Counted from the first letter of the stretch, positions 22,489-35,776 are shown. The stretch is DNA of 64,000 nucleotides from Ecdyonurus torrentis (GCA_949318235.1 OX439137.1:21818518-21882517), one strand, 5' to 3'. Notes: a model not told the origin generated them from the sequence alone. Translations and numbers: made by a program.

Positions 22489-22702
22489 CTGAAAGTATCA
22501 ATACATAAAAACATTAGGACCTTCTTACTGATACCATGATTCTACACCACCCATTCTAGATAAAACATAACAAGCAGTAACTGTTATTTATCGCTTGTTT
22601 GTTGTGTATGAAATAATCTAGCATACATTATTGGATGTAAAATGATTTAACATATGATGTTGGCAATGAAAAATAAAAACCTCAGAACGCAAAGTCATCA
22701 AA

Positions 22703-22806
<104 letters not shown>

Positions 22807-23472
22807 TCACAATAAAAGTTTTAAATTATTTAGTAATCTTCATTTTGCTTGAATCATTCTTAAAACTGTATTCTAATTTGCAACCTACATTAATATTTTG
22901 TATTCAATATTGATTCTTTCAAAATTTATACTTTGCAAAGAAATTTATGTATATAAAAAAGCAACACAAAATAATATGTAAGTCATATTCATTATTTCTA
23001 AAAATTGAAGAGATTTTTTGAAGCGTAAAATCTCCCGCGTGAAAAAACAAAAGAGCATCGACGTGGAAGTGCTTTGTTTTGTTTACAAGTAATTTTAGCG
23101 AGCAAGGAAAATGTTTTTGTATAAATATTATATTATGAAGGAACGTAAATAAAATTTAATTAAGATAAAATTTCTATACAGTTCTAATTGATTTCTATCG
23201 TACAAAATTATTGTAAACATATATTTTATAAACATTTATTTTTAATTGATTATCATGTTTGTTTCATAATCAATGGAAATTTTTGTTTTTGTTATGAATC
23301 AATGGAACACGAATATTTTTTAGAAATATGTTTCAAATACCACGAATATTTTCACTGATCAAAGAAATCAGATCTTATTAAGTGATTCAAGTAAAATTTG
23401 TTTTATATAATAGAGGTTATCGGTAAGGCATGCAGGTCTCCTAATTTTCTATCTTTAAACATTGTGAAACCA

Positions 23473-23665
23473 ATGACCGCTTATGTTTATTCTAACAAAA
23501 AGGAAAAAGGAAGTGCCGGAAAAGGAAACCATGTGATCTTAAAGTGGGAGGTGGCTCAGGCCCAGCTTTTACTGCTGGCGTGAAGTTCTCTCCTTTTTTA
23601 CCGTCACGTGGTTTCCTCTTCTGGCACTTCCTTTGCGGTATTTTCAGTAAACACACGCGGTCATT
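23473..23665. repeat. Repeat family G, copy 2 (foldback)
   Basis: Outer gaccgc / gcggtc and arms ggaagtgccggaaaaggaaa against tttcctcttctggcacttcc, with tgtttattctaac against attttcagtaaaca. Central gtgggaggtggctcaggc is shared with copy 1. About 190 bp. Confidence 0.85.
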
Positions 23666-24005
23666 TTTTTTGGCATTCCCCCACCCCCTCCCAAACACTA
23701 CTACACTGTGACCAGAGGTATTTAAACAAAAGATACTACACAATCTTAGGGATCTTAGGCGAATATAAGAAATAAGAATATTTCATTACCAATAACTTCC
23801 ATTCTGACTGCACAATTTAATTCTACTAAAAAATTTGCTACATTTTTTCTACTTCAGCAATATTTTTGATAATGAGGAGATTATCGTTTTTTTTATTATT
23901 TTTTTTTATTATTATTTTTTATTTATCAATAATATTGTTATTGTTTTGTATGTTTGTAACATGGCATGTTCTACATTCTAAAAGTCATGGAACGTAATTA
24001 GATCT

Positions 24006-24340
24006 TTAAGGGAGTAGGGAACCGACGTCGGCGATTAGGCTCAAACTTTTCTCGGCAAAAAAATCTGAAAATTAGCATAATGATACTTCATCCCAAGAAA
24101 ATTTCGAATATATAAAAATTTTGGGGGGTCACCGTGCAAATTAATTTTATATAATTTTTTGAAATTTTAAGCCCATAAGGCCCAATGTTTATTTCAATAA
24201 ATTCTTTTTTTTTGGTACGGTCAAACATCATGAAATTTTTATCACGGCTAGGTGTGACCCTTAGCTACAAAATGACACCCAATTTAGACCCAAAACACTT
24301 CTAGTTTTTGAGATATAAGGTCGGTACCCTACTCCCTTAA
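24006..24340. repeat. Element N with TTAA ends
   Basis: TTAA plus GGGAGTAGGG at left and CCCTACTCCC plus TTAA at right, followed inward by ccgac and gtcgg. About 335 bp, no ORF. The TTAA duplication suits a TTAA-targeting transposon (piggyBac-like by target only; the ends are not typical). Inserted in the left end of MITE B copy 4. Confidence 0.8.
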
Positions 24341-24612
24341 TTATATTCTAAAAGAGAAAATTGCACTAAATCGATAGAATATGAAACTTTCTAATAAGTT
24401 CAGTATTTTGAATTAATTTTTAAAAGTTGCAAAATGACGTCACGGTCACCAATTTTTCTTATACCCCAAATGCATAAGTTTTTTTAATTTCAAAAATGGA
24501 TTAAAAATACTTAATGAGCTCAAAAATTAGAAATTCACATATTAACCATTTGAGGACAATGTCCTCCTTTAGAATATGCAATAAAATTACCACTCTTGTT
24601 TTCTTCATTGTA
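24341..24612. repeat. MITE family B, copy 4
   Basis: Words attctaaaagagaaaattgc, gatagaatatgaaacttt, ttgcaaaatgacgtcacgg and gaggacaatgtcctccttta. Left end interrupted by element N. TGACGTCA at 24435. Confidence 0.85.
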
Positions 24613-25282
24613 ATGCTTGAGCTTCAATAATTTTAAAAAATTTAAAAGTCAGCATCTGGCGTCATCAAAAAAGATATTAAAATTACCATGAGTTTAATTT
24701 AACTTAAAAAAATAATGATAAATAATAATTGATAGAAGAGTTGTACTCTCTATATTTCTACGTACACATCTTAATTACTGTTGTTTTAACAATGAAAAAA
24801 AAAAACTTTTATTTTTTTTTTCTGTTGTTGCCGTTGAGTTTGCTTAACTAATGACGACCCCGTTGTGAAGTGTAAAACTCTAACTTTGTAATTAAAATAT
24901 AAAAATATCTTTTTATTTTTCATTTATTGTGAATTAATTAAAATATTTCTACATTTTATTAATTAATTTCTAAAGCACATGTTTTATTGAAAAGAAAAAT
25001 AATGGATTACATCATTCTAATCCTATTTATATAATTTCTTTGTTTTCTATTATAAAAATAAAAAAATGTAATATCATTAAGAAAATTCATTGTTAATAAG
25101 ATTGATGATAACAAAATTCTCAACTTCGATTTGTTAGGTTTTTAATAAAGTTTTCCAGAAAGTTGAAGATAAAATAATTGGGTGGAAATTTTACTCATCA
25201 CGAATCACGATGTACTTAAAGAGGAAGTTCGAGATTTAGACAATGGCTTCTTTTTCTTAGATAATAAGATAAAGTTTTCATG
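24613..25282. other. Intron 7-8 middle
   Basis: AT-rich. No element or exon recognised. Confidence 0.4.
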
Positions 25283-25461
25283 CCCCAAAGCCCTTCTGCA
25301 GCCCATGGTAGCCCCGCATATTTGCGTTCATCCTGCGAGACATGCAACTCTCTAAAATATTTTCTATAGTAAAGCCGTATCTATGACGAGGCAGGTTGCA
25401 TATCTTGCAGGATTATCACGAGTTTACGGGGCTACAGTAGGGTTTTGGGTCATTGTATGTA
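25283..25461. repeat. Element P: imperfect foldback
   Basis: Left ccccaaagcccttctgcagc, ggtagccccg and catcctgcgagacatgcaac pair with gttgcatatcttgcaggatt, cggggctacagtagggtttt at right. About 180 bp with a small loop. Confidence 0.8.
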
Positions 25462-25597
25462 AGTTTTTAAAGACTTAATCTCACTATCTAACATTGAAGA
25501 AGACATGTTATAACTTCCAAACTTCTCCTTTAAAACATGTGATATTCTACTAACTGAACCTCCTGCCAACTTTCAGTTACCTGTTAAATTCAATCCT

Positions 25598-27420
25598 AAT
25601 ATTCTACATGTTAAATGACTGAACATCAATAATGATGATGGCTATAGTTCATTTTACACTATAATAAATGTCCGCTAAAAACCTTGAATACAGTATTGTA
25701 ATGTTTAAAGTATTGTAGAATTAACAATTATAAAGTCAATAAAGCATTGAGAATCTAATTACAAAAACCTTATTGACCTTATAAGGTTTAGGACAAGGCA
25801 TTCTAAAAAATAAAAAATAAAATTTAAAAAAAGTCAGTACGCATACGAGATATATTTTAAATTTGGTTGTCAAGTGAATTTGTTTACTCTATAAGAATAA
25901 CGTAGAAAATTGAAAGTAATCTTAGTTGTTTCCAATTATCTCAATAATTTCAATCGCAACCTGTACAATAAATAACATAGTCGTATTCCTTAGTTTTTAT
26001 GCTACAATCTCATTTATAAATTTTAAAACTACGAAATTATAAAGTTTGAAACGCGGTGCCATGTATTTATTTATTTTATTATTTTTTTTTTTTAGATTGA
26101 TTTTTTTTAAAAACAAAAACATTTCTCTTCAAATGTCGTAAAAAGTGTGCTAAAATATTAAGATTATTTACTCAAATATTTCTTACAATTCAAGAAATTC
26201 AAAAATATTTGTGCTTTGAAAGCATCTGATTCACGTTTTAAAGATAAATGAAAAAAAAAAAAAAAAAAAAAAAACGCATTTTTTTCCTATAAATGTACTG
26301 CCAGTCTTATTTAGCATACCGTGGATAGAACCACAAAAAAAAAAATAACAAAATATTTCATTCACGTAATCGTATTTATCAACAATTAGAGACATCATCA
26401 GTATTAATAATACAATACTTAAACCATATTTCAAAACTAGTTCATACAAAGTTTTCAACACTTATATAATTAAGTATGTATTTGCTTTTAAGTTTTATAA
26501 AGGCATTGAAGCAATATTTAAAATTATGCCCAAGACTGTATCCAAGGCGATGGTTAATGCAGTTAATGCAAAGTTCATAGCCCCGTAATAAAATACTTAA
26601 GACGAGCTACGTTTTCAAAGTTACCATGTTATTTAAATGAGGGTTTGTTACGGTACCGTAAATCTTGCTATAAGCTATAGTTTAAATATCACACATTATT
26701 ATACCTGTATAAAAATTTATAATATTTTGAAGTGTATTATATTTTAATTTTAAAATGAACAAAAATAACTATATTTTGAATTAAGAAAACTTTTCTATTT
26801 AGAAAATGACCAAAAATGTTCATAGCAGTCTTGAAAAAACAAGAATCATTAATACAATAAAGAAATTTAGAGCCCAACAACAGCGCTAACATAATGACTT
26901 TGTGTTTCTATCATTTTGTTTCTTATGGGGGAAATGTAACAACTAGAAATCGAGTTAGAATTTTATCTTCTTGATTCTAAAATTTTACTGTTGCTTATTT
27001 ACTGAGCCTAAAAAAATTTTGTTCATAGAATTTCAATATTTAAAGGAAGAAATAATTCTGTCATCCAATAGATTTCAAATTCAGGAAAACAATAGCTTTA
27101 AGATTTAATAAGCTACATAAAAATATAAATATACTGTAAACACACATTTTCTAACTCGAGTTATAGCTGCGTCATTTCTCTATAATGAAGCATAGAGAAA
27201 AAAACAGAAAGTCATCTACTGCTAGCAATTTGTTAGTATTGTTAGACTCTTGAGATTATTATTATTATTATTTTTACTAAACCCACTTATACAAGTGTTA
27301 TATTGAGTTGAATACAAATAATTGAGATTATACTGTAGTTTTCCGTATTCTGAACAATGTATTTATCTCCACAAATATGGCGACTCATAGTAGCGTGTGT
27401 ATATATAAATAAGTACTTAC
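25598..27420. other. Intron 7-8, part next to exon 7
   Basis: AT-rich. Poly-A at 26248-26274, TTA-rich run near 27258. One word pair (attagcaatttg, gattttaa) but no element ends. Nothing coding. Confidence 0.4.
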
Positions 27421-27536
27421 ATTCATTCCTCTGCAGACTTGACGTGCTGTATTCCAAGTCACTTCAGGAAAACCAATGAAGAGAAAGCATGAGCCGTTGA
27501 AATTTACTTCACGGCTGTCCGCACACTCAAATTCAT
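27421..27536 (-). CDS. Exon 7: start of CTLD2
   Basis: Residues 560-598, phase 1 in (ATATAG acceptor) and phase 0 out (GTAAGT). It encodes EFECADSREV, then SCFLFIGFPEVTWNTARQVC, the lectin N-terminal hairpin and first helix with its cysteine, ending RGMN. Exon 8 continues with ADLASVHS, which is a textbook CTLD progression. A small exon within 7.5 kb of intron. Confidence 0.93.
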
Positions 27537-28387
27537 CTATATAGACAAAGCAGATCATAATAATTAGATAATCTAGGTAATGTGAACGGTCCTCTTGAAT
27601 ATGGGGGCTTGTTAAGACATAAAGTAAAAACTAAGACAAAAACAACAACAACAAAAACAACATAATTGGAAGTTGGAAGAAAATCACATTTAAAAAGTTA
27701 TCTCTGTAAATACATAATAGTTATGTGGGCTTAATCTTAACAGCATAATTTATAATTTATTGTAATAGTTAGTATTGTTAGTATTCTGTAGGGCATAAAA
27801 TTATGCGTTATATGCACAATGAAATGAATTTTAGCAACTTTTATTTAAGATAATATTTTGATTGAATAAATAAATAAATTTATTCATCAAAGATTGCGTG
27901 TATAGTAATTTAGATTAAAAATTCAAAATAGTATATTTTCAATTTCCTACAATCAAAAGCAGAAATGCAAGATTCTGTATTATTAACTATTACTTTATAT
28001 ATCTCATAGCTTTTCTTGTACTAAATTTTAATAATTTTATTAAAACATTGTTTTTTCATCTCATTGATTTCAAAATCAGGAAAATAATAGCGTTAAGTCT
28101 TAATTAGCTATTCAAAGAAATTTCCTGGCCTTTCAGTGATGCTTTTCACTGCTGCATAAATTAAGTGATTTTTTTTATCTATGCAAGGTAGAAAATCAAC
28201 ATAATTTGTTAATCTAATCGGAAAATATATTTTAATATTTTTATTACGCACAATGCAATATTTTTAAATTTGGATTTCCATTTAAAAACAATGAATTTTA
28301 GTGCAATCACATTCATTACAAAACCCAAACACTGCTCCGTGACAACAGATCTTTAGCTTTTGACCTTTTGACCTTTTGATTTTAGTT
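27537..28387. other. Intron 6-7, right of exon 7
   Basis: Weak family A words at about 27740-27820 (gcataatttataattt, gggcataaaattatgc). Otherwise AT-rich. Confidence 0.4.
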
Positions 28388-28699
28388 AAAGGCGTAGAAC
28401 ACCTTGAACAAAAAACATACCTAATATCCTCACATTAAATATCAACGTTGATTTGGCCAGAGTCATTGATTTCTAATTTATTTTCCATTCACAAAATGGT
28501 AGCTGCGGGTTTATGACGTCATAGCTCACTAGTCCACGAGCGTGAAAACAGGCGAGCTGTGACGTCATAAACCCGAAGCTGTAATTTCGTGAATGGAAAA
28601 TAAATTAGAAATCAATGACTCAAGCCAAATCAACATTGATATTTCGGTATGTTAGGAGATTAGGCAAGTTTTTTGTTGAAGGTGTTCTACGCCTTTAAT
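28388..28699. repeat. MITE family C, copy 2: near-perfect 310-bp palindrome
   Basis: Ends aaaggcgtagaacaccttga and aaggtgttctacgccttta. Arms of about 140 bp run through tgatttctaatttattttcc, ccattcacaaaatgg and gggtttatgacgtcat with matching complements. The loop is about 30 bp. TGACGTCA at 28514 and 28560. Confidence 0.95.
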
Positions 28700-29844
28700 T
28701 TCGATCGTGATAGCATTTTATCATAATTAAAATTTTAACATAAAAATATGGGCTATATTTTTCCTTTATTTTTATAGCATGTATTTTTATAGGACGTCTT
28801 AAGGTGTATTTAATTTAATATCTGAGTATTTTACACATTTAATCAAAATATAAATAAATAAATTATAACCCTTAAAAAATAAGGTAAATGTAGTATCTTG
28901 TTTATAAAAAAAAATGAGTAGCATTTATAATTTTCCATTAATTAGTGATCAAACTCTTTTTTTTTTTACAAGAACCAAATTGATATCTGTTAAAAGTATT
29001 TTTTTAATATTTTTTTTTAAATGCCAGTCCTAAAAATTTATAATTTCACAAACATTATATAAGTTTTTTTTTTTAATATATGTGACATTTTTTATTATTT
29101 TTTCTTCATTTTTATTTTTATTTTTATAAACCTTGAAGTTTACGTAAAAATAGATAAATAATTTTATAAAATAACGATGACAAAATATTGTTATCTTAAA
29201 ATATTACACATTCTTGTCATATCTCAGTAAAGCAAAAGTTTTTCCATGTTTAAAATTGCGAAGGTAAAGTCAAGAATGTTAACAATCTTTCAGTTTTTAC
29301 CGCAACTTTGTATATAACGTCAAAGTTGACAGATAAAATATCTCAAACTAATTTATGTAAATTTTCTATGAAATTTATTATTTTACCTTCATAAATACGT
29401 ATATCGTTTTAGTCACAAAAATTGCTAACATTAATTTGTTCAATTTTTCAACTACGCGTAAAATTCTTATTTTTGTTTTATTGTTTCCTTCCCTCCCCGC
29501 TAGACTCCATCAATCATTATCATTACTTATTAGTGAAACCATCATCCGACTACTATTATCACACATATGACTATAAGAGCGTAGACAATTTTATAAAAAA
29601 AAAATTTAATAAATAAATAAAAAAAGCCTTTTCCCAATTACTCTACCCAGTTTATCTTATAACAAAAAACAGAGCATCAAATTGATTGTGGCGGTGTGGG
29701 CTAGAAAACGCCCCATAGCTAAAAATTAAGGCTAATTATTTAATTAGCCTTTGTACAGCCAACTAAACAAGATTTTCATTTGCAAAAACATAATAATATT
29801 TTTTAGAGGTCTTGCATGATAATGAGATATAATATTCTAAACAA
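28700..29844. other. Intron 6-7 middle
   Basis: AT-rich with many A and T runs. The short plus-strand ORF at 29422-29616 has no similarity I recognise and no splice support. Confidence 0.4.
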
Positions 29845-29915
29845 CAGGATAAACTCAACAACATGTCATTTAATTTAGAAATGAGTGAGATGAGGTGCAA
29901 TAGTGAACCTTTAAA
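29845..29915 (-). mobile_element. SINE family 2, copy 3 (3' tail fragment)
   Basis: Matches the tail of the elements at 43106-43432 and 47305-47648: caacaggataaactcaacaa and gaaatgagtgagatgaggtg. Only the last 70 bases are present, consistent with a 5'-truncated insertion. Confidence 0.75.
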
Positions 29916-29968
29916 TTCAAATAAATTTACAATATGAAATGTTGTATGTTAAGATATTATTTTCTTAC

Positions 29969-30159
29969 CGTTTTCCATGAAGACTCTTGCTTTGAATCCT
30001 CCAAAAGTGTGTGAATAGTCAGACGAGAATAAAAGTTGTAATTGTGATCCTTTACTAACGTGACGTAGGAGTTTCAATTTCCCGCTCCAGTCGTGACACA
30101 GGCGACGTGCAGGTACTTCCGCATCCGGTTCTGAGATCTCCAAATAGTCGTAACTACAT
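29969..30159 (-). CDS. Exon 6: second half of CUB3
   Basis: Residues 496-559 plus a split Asp, phase 2 in and phase 1 out. It encodes CSYDYLEISE, RRLCHDWSG and LLFSSDYSHTFGGFKARV, the typical CUB C-terminal strands (F-x-S-D and GFKA). The acidic Asp in SYDYLEI fits the calcium-binding CUB signature, although this is not proof of calcium binding. Junctions are TTCCAG and GTAAGA. Confidence 0.94.
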
Positions 30160-30235
30160 CTGGAAAATTAAGAATGATTTTATTGTTATATATTAGTATA
30201 CCTTTTATTGAGTTTTATTTCTTTATATAATATTG

Positions 30236-30302
<67 letters not shown>
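30236..30302. repeat. (GA)n microsatellite
   Basis: Perfect array of about 66 bp, 77 bases upstream of the exon 6 acceptor; (CT)n in transcript orientation, so it extends the pyrimidine-rich region. Confidence 0.98.
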
Positions 30303-30304
<2 letters not shown>

Positions 30305-30312
30305 CTGTTAAA

Positions 30313-30720
30313 GGGAAAAATAAATTACGTAATTTTTTCAACATTTATACCATGCATGGATAAATACGTAGTAATTATGCTAGCCATTTTTAGCACAATT
30401 TATTCAATATAGAGCATAATGTATGCTATATTTGACCAATTACTCTGTTACAAAATAGAAATATTATGTTATAAAGCATAATTATTTAGGTTGTTCTAAT
30501 TTAGTATAATTTCTGCTATAATGATACAAATGCAGCATAAATTACGTAATTTATTCTTTCCAACTACTGATAAATGAGAACAGCAAAAATAATTATGCCC
30601 TAATAATATTGTTTAATAATTGTTTATTTGTTGTTTAACATAATTATTATGCAGTATAGCATACTTAATTTATTTATGAATAAATATTGCTGAAATGAGC
30701 TGTTGGCTGTTGACCCCTAT
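30313..30720. repeat. MITE family A, copies 7-8 in tandem
   Basis: First unit 30313-30570 has inverted ends (ggaaaaataaattacgtaat and ataaattacgtaatttattc). A second partial unit (30585-30720) follows with aaaataattatgcc and gctgaaatgagctg. Adjacent insertions or a rearranged copy. Confidence 0.7.
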
Positions 30721-30756
30721 CCTTTATCTTTACCACTGGCCAACTTCCAGTTACCT

Positions 30757-31112
30757 GTTAAAGCTATAGGCCACATAAAACAACATGTCCTATTTAATGA
30801 ATAAACATGAAGTGGTATCTTCAAAACTGATGACAATTTTTACCAGAATGTTAATGTAGGCCCACGAGAGAGCGTGAAAATACTGTAAAGTATGCTATTT
30901 CTGTGACTATTCATATTTTTGACGTCAGAAACAAGCAAAAATTAGTAAAAAATGTTGTGCGGATTGCATAAATCGAAATTTTCTGATCACTGCTACGGAG
31001 CTACAGTTGAGTTTTGAGACAAACTAAAATTATTTGCGTAATTCTCATCAATTGTTTTGTGATATAAATGGCTATGTTTTTTTCTGGTCTATTCCTTGAA
31101 ACTTATAAGACC
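30757..31112. repeat. Repeat family H, copy 2 (inverse to copy 1)
   Basis: Words ccacataaaacaacatgtcc, aaactgatgacaatttttac, gcgtgaaaatactgtaaagt and gatcactgctacgg. TGACGTCA at 30920. About 350 bp. The motif ggccaacttccagttacctg precedes it. Confidence 0.85.
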
Positions 31113-31721
31113 TAGCTACCTTTTACAATGTTAAATAAGTGAGCAAATACGGCTATAGCATTTATATGTATTTATTTTTGTATGTTTAAAAGACAGCCAT
31201 TTTAAAACTACCTTTTTATAGTTTCAGGGGAAAAAATGGTGTTACTTTCAATAAAAACTCATGATACGTCAGAGGTTTAGAACAGTGAATTGTGATATAA
31301 GGAAAACAGTATTTTTACTACGTATTTAGCAACAGGTCATTTACAAGCTGGCAAAACAGGCAGGCAGGCAGGCTTGCAAGTACGTAGATCAATAAACAGC
31401 TATAATATGTAAATACATACAACCTGGTATTATATGAGTGTGTTTTTAATTTCAAGATAAATAAACAACAGAAAAATACAATGTGTTAGCATTATTTATC
31501 ATATTATGTTCATTTAATTTATTATATTTTATATTTAAATTTATTAGAACAATTATTTTACAATTTAGTGTAAAGTAATAAAATATTTATTATGTTTCTA
31601 AGTAAATTTTATGTTTTGTGGATTTAACATTATGCTGGTGTGAGATTTTTTTTTTATTATTATAAATTTAAATAGTAAATAAAAAATACGGGACTTACTG
31701 TATTTTTATTTCAGATTTTTT

Positions 31722-32044
31722 GTATAGGGTGGTTTTATTTATATAAAAGTTGACGAAATATGTGAGTACTAAATAACATGGACTGGTATAGGAAAATGGA
31801 TCATGCTCCCATAGTTTAACAATACATAATATAACAATATTTTTGAGAGCATTGATGCTGTTAACAGGTTTTTAAGTAGTATGCAAGAAAAATAATAATC
31901 ACACACACACAAATCAACTAATTTTCAAAAAAAAACAAAAAAAAAGTCGAAAATGACGTTTTTTCTATGCTGAGCAATGTTATACAAATGGCTCCAGTAT
32001 GGCGTCAAAGCGCATTCAGTATGACATCATGCGTGTACACCCAA
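31722..32044. repeat. Repeat family J, copy 2
   Basis: Starts tatagggtggttttatttat and ends gcgtgtacaccc. Words gagtactaaataacatggac, gagagcattgatgctgttaa and tatggcgtcaaagcgcattc. Confidence 0.85.
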
Positions 32045-33482
32045 ATTGTATGTTTTTTTTTTACTTAAGTATATGTGATTACTTACAAATTAATTAAACA
32101 TTTTAAGTAGTAAAAATATTTTTTAGATACATAATTTTGAATCCTAATCATTTCTTTTAGCTTTAATATTTTATTTTTGGATCTTACTACTTTAAAAAAA
32201 AAAAAACATTTCTACCACATAATAATGAGGTACTAACGGCTTTTAATTTCTAACTTATTCTAATTTCAAACTTATTTGAAAAATCAATAAAAATTTAGCT
32301 GTAATAATTGTAAACTTTGTTTAAAAAAAAAACACGTTAAAGTAAATACATTTCAGGATTATTTTAATTAAAAACTTTTAAAGCGTAGTTTTCATGTTGT
32401 TGTTTTTATAATGCTTTGTTTTTTTATTTTTTTATTTTGCTGTGACGCCTACAGCAGTGTTTCTAACCCAGTTTTTAAAAAAAGCACAAAAAATGACGAA
32501 TACTGGAAATAACATTTTAAATGGAAAACTATGACGTCATTTGCAGTTCTTTGAAACTTAATAATCAAATTAAGGGTTTTTGAATATAATATGTAATTCA
32601 GGGCAGAGACAATGGTTCTTATTTAAAAAGAAACAAAAATCTTTCAACACAATATAAAATTTCATAAAAATTTCATAAAATTTGGAAAATTTTCAAGTAT
32701 TTTGTTTGAGTATACAAAAATGGTAAAAAAAAAAAAAAAAAAAAACGTTGACAAATAGCTGTTTCTCATTTAACAATTTAAAAAGAAGAGCCTTTTAATC
32801 TGGCTTTAAAATGTAACTAGAAGTTGGCCAGTGGTTCTGTTTAAATAATTATGGTACTAATTTTGTCTAAAATTTTTAGCATTACAACAAATTTTACTCC
32901 AGTATGACTGAATTGTGACTTTAATTTAGCTGTCAATTTTTTTAAATAACCTTTTTTCTGTATATTTAACACTTTAAATTTATAAAAAGTACATTTAAAG
33001 ACATAATTATATTTGAAGATTACAAAATTGAGTTCATAATTCAGAGTATAGTAAAATATTTTAAACATTAAAGACAAAATTTGATATAGACACTTGTTTA
33101 TCTCTAAAATATTGCAAAAGTGAGTTGTTGTTTTTGAAAGTTTTAATTAAAAAAAAAATAATTTAGTATGTTTTACTCCATAGTAAGCTTTAATGATTTT
33201 TGCAGCATCCGAACAAACATAAATATAATTATAACTGAGTATCAAAAAAAGAGTTTTTTTTTTAATATAAAAACAATTTAATATTCTGTCTTTTATTTTT
33301 TTCCAATTACAAACACTAAAACAACAAAAAGAAAAAAGAAATAATATTGTTTTTGACCTTATGACCTTTGAGTGTTGCTCATGATAAAACATTTAGATAC
33401 CTCGAGGCGAAATTTGCTCACTCGACCAATGTAGATTGCGAATATATCATGCTTGTATAATACGGTGTATGCTACGTTCAAT

Positions 33483-33484
<2 letters not shown>
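32045..33484. other. Intron 5-6 middle
   Basis: AT-rich with A-runs (32192, 32322, 32727-32745). A TGACGTCA at 32532 is outside the recognised families. The motif aactagaagttggccagtgg is at 32816. No exon. Confidence 0.4.

Positions 33485-33571
<87 letters not shown>
33485..33571. repeat. (AT)n microsatellite
   Basis: About 86 bases of TA. A short CT tract follows at 33651-33666. Confidence 0.99.
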
Positions 33572-33573
<2 letters not shown>

Positions 33574-34257
33574 CTTGATATCATATCTATCTACTTTCAT
33601 ATTGGACATTCTAATAAAACTATGTAAGCAATGTGAAGATAGCGTACAATCTCTCTCTCTCTCTCCCTAACTCATAAAAATATATACCCATTAAAAATTA
33701 TCTGTTTAATAATTTAAAAAATGCATCGAAATTTAAATCAAATTTTAAAAAGGATTTTTTTTTAAATATACATGTATTATTATACACGGAAAACATAAAT
33801 TTAAGAAATTATTTAGATATATATAAATAGGTAACACTTTAGTACAAACCAATAACTTTTTTGTAAATTTTTTAAAGAGTAATTCGTTAGTATAACATAA
33901 TTTCTTTAGCGGTAAATAGTTAACTCTTTAGATTCTAAAAAACTTAGTATGTATCTAATGAATTTATTATAAAAAAAAAGCCTAAATTGTAACTCTCTAA
34001 CTAATTTTTTCCGCTTTTTTACAAAATTTACTTTTACTTTTTATTTATACTCTTATAAAAATATTGGAATATTTTAATGATATTTCTTGGTCAAATTCGT
34101 GTTTGCACGATCAAATTATTTATGCTGATTATCGGAAGGAGCGCATTTGCAAGTTACGCTAACAGCAATTTATAATGGAGAGGTTTGTGATTTCGCTCAG
34201 TAAAAGTTGAAATTAAATATAATTATAGAAAAATAAACTAAAATGTTAAATACTTAC
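33572..34257. other. Intron 5-6, part next to exon 5
   Basis: AT-rich, with no recognised element. Confidence 0.4.
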
Positions 34258-34480
34258 AATGGTTCTTTCTCCAAGACAAGTTCCTCAAAGTCTATGACCA
34301 CGTGGTATCCACCTGGAGCTTGTACAATGGTAATACATCTTGCATTATCAGGGTATGTGTTTGGGAAGCCAGGACTGGTTATCGTTGCAAATGGACTTCT
34401 ACCAAGTTCACGTCCTAAAGTTACGTTTCTTGAGCAGTCCATCGGTTGAGTTACCTTAGAATCTTGCGTTCTTGATGCAA
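34258..34480 (-). CDS. Exon 5: linker and first half of CUB3
   Basis: Residues 422-495 plus a split Leu, phase 1 in and phase 2 out, donor GTAAGT. After a short linker the CUB3 module starts at DCSRNVTL and contains ITSPGFPNTYPDNARC, the classic CUB SPGxPxxYPxxxxC signature, then VVIDFEELVLE. The split codon joins exon 6 to give LCSYDYLEI, the usual CUB centre. This is the clearest CUB in the protein. Confidence 0.95.
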
Positions 34481-34860
34481 CTGTGAAATATTAAACCAAA
34501 AATTGAATTGAATTTTCTTTTCATCACATATTATACAATTTTTCATATAATCGTGTTCAGAATTAATATAAAAGTGCACATATATCGTAAAAGAATATTC
34601 ATTTACTGTAAGATAAGGGGCTAATACACACTGTGACATTTTTGGAAAAAAAAAATTGAATGTAAAAGTTTTTAATATTATTATTACTTAATTGTTGTTT
34701 CTAAACACAATGTATAATACATTGGAGGTACACACTGTACTACATGCATACAAATAGCAGATACAGGAAAATTTCCTGAGAAATTATACTCAATATAATA
34801 GATCATGGAAAAAGAACATGCATACAAAAAAGAATTCAATTTAGAAACTAAGCTGGTGAG

Positions 34861-34892
<32 letters not shown>

Positions 34893-35127
34893 GTTTGAAG
34901 GAGTAGTCCAATAAGTAAAATTTGAACATATTGCATTTATTTAATTTATTGTATTGATTCATTATTAAAGAAGCTCTATTTGTGAATGTGTTTTTAGATA
35001 CATCATTTTAACAAGTGGATGCATATAAATGGCATCGGTTTCCGAACTCTTGTTTAGGTATGTTAATGGTTATGTATGCAGTAAATTTAGTGCAGTATTA
35101 CACAAAAAATTATAAAAATTTAAACAC
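34481..35127. other. Intron 4-5, right of exon 5
   Basis: AT-rich with a T-run at 34860-34887. Minus-strand ORFs here lack splice support and homology I recognise. Confidence 0.4.
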
Positions 35128-35776
35128 CTTGGGTTCGATATCCAAAATTTCTATAACAATACTATATTATAGCCTCACATTATATAACAATTTCACGATT
35201 TCGTTATTTTTAAAACATCACTCGCGATGATACTGTATCAATGACGATAACGATAAATCATATGTATTTATGGAAGTAAAATATTTCAAATCTTGCTTAA
35301 TGACTGTACTACAATGACAACCCACATTCAGATGTATTATTATTACTTATTCGTATATTTATAGATATTCTTACCCGTGGAAGTGAATGAACTACACTTT
35401 ACAAATTTTATTCAAATTGACCGATCTACACTCTACAAACTTCCAAGTTCTCCCATCTAGTTTTGCTGTTAAAACGCGTAGAAGTAATAAACGTAGATCG
35501 TTCATTTTGAGGAAAATTTGTTAAGTGTAGTTCGTTCACTTTGATGGGTAGACATCGATTTATTTTGATTATTTTAGTGCACTTTCTTTACTTTTGAGAG
35601 TTTTTTCTGATTTTTTTGAGAAAAAACTATCGTTATTAAATGCGACGATAATATCGTCAATTTTTGTTAATCTATAACGATGATAACTTTTATAAAACTA
35701 CCCATCTATAATGCATCGATAACGGAATATCATTGTAGTAATCGTTATTCTAAATACGATAATTGAACCCAAGACT
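35128..35776. repeat. Repeat family K, copy 2 with nested MITE L
   Basis: Starts ccttgggttcgatatcc and ends attgaacccaagactg, as copy 1. Interior words taacgataaatcatatg, ttcaaatcttgctt, cgacgataatatcgtcaatt. It is longer than copy 1 because MITE L (35382-35540) sits inside. Confidence 0.85.
35382..35540. repeat. MITE L (nested in K copy 2)
   Basis: Inverted ends of about 27 bp: agtgaatgaactacacttta and aagtgtagttcgttcact, continuing inward with caaattt / aaatttg. 159 bp, absent from K copy 1. Confidence 0.88.
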
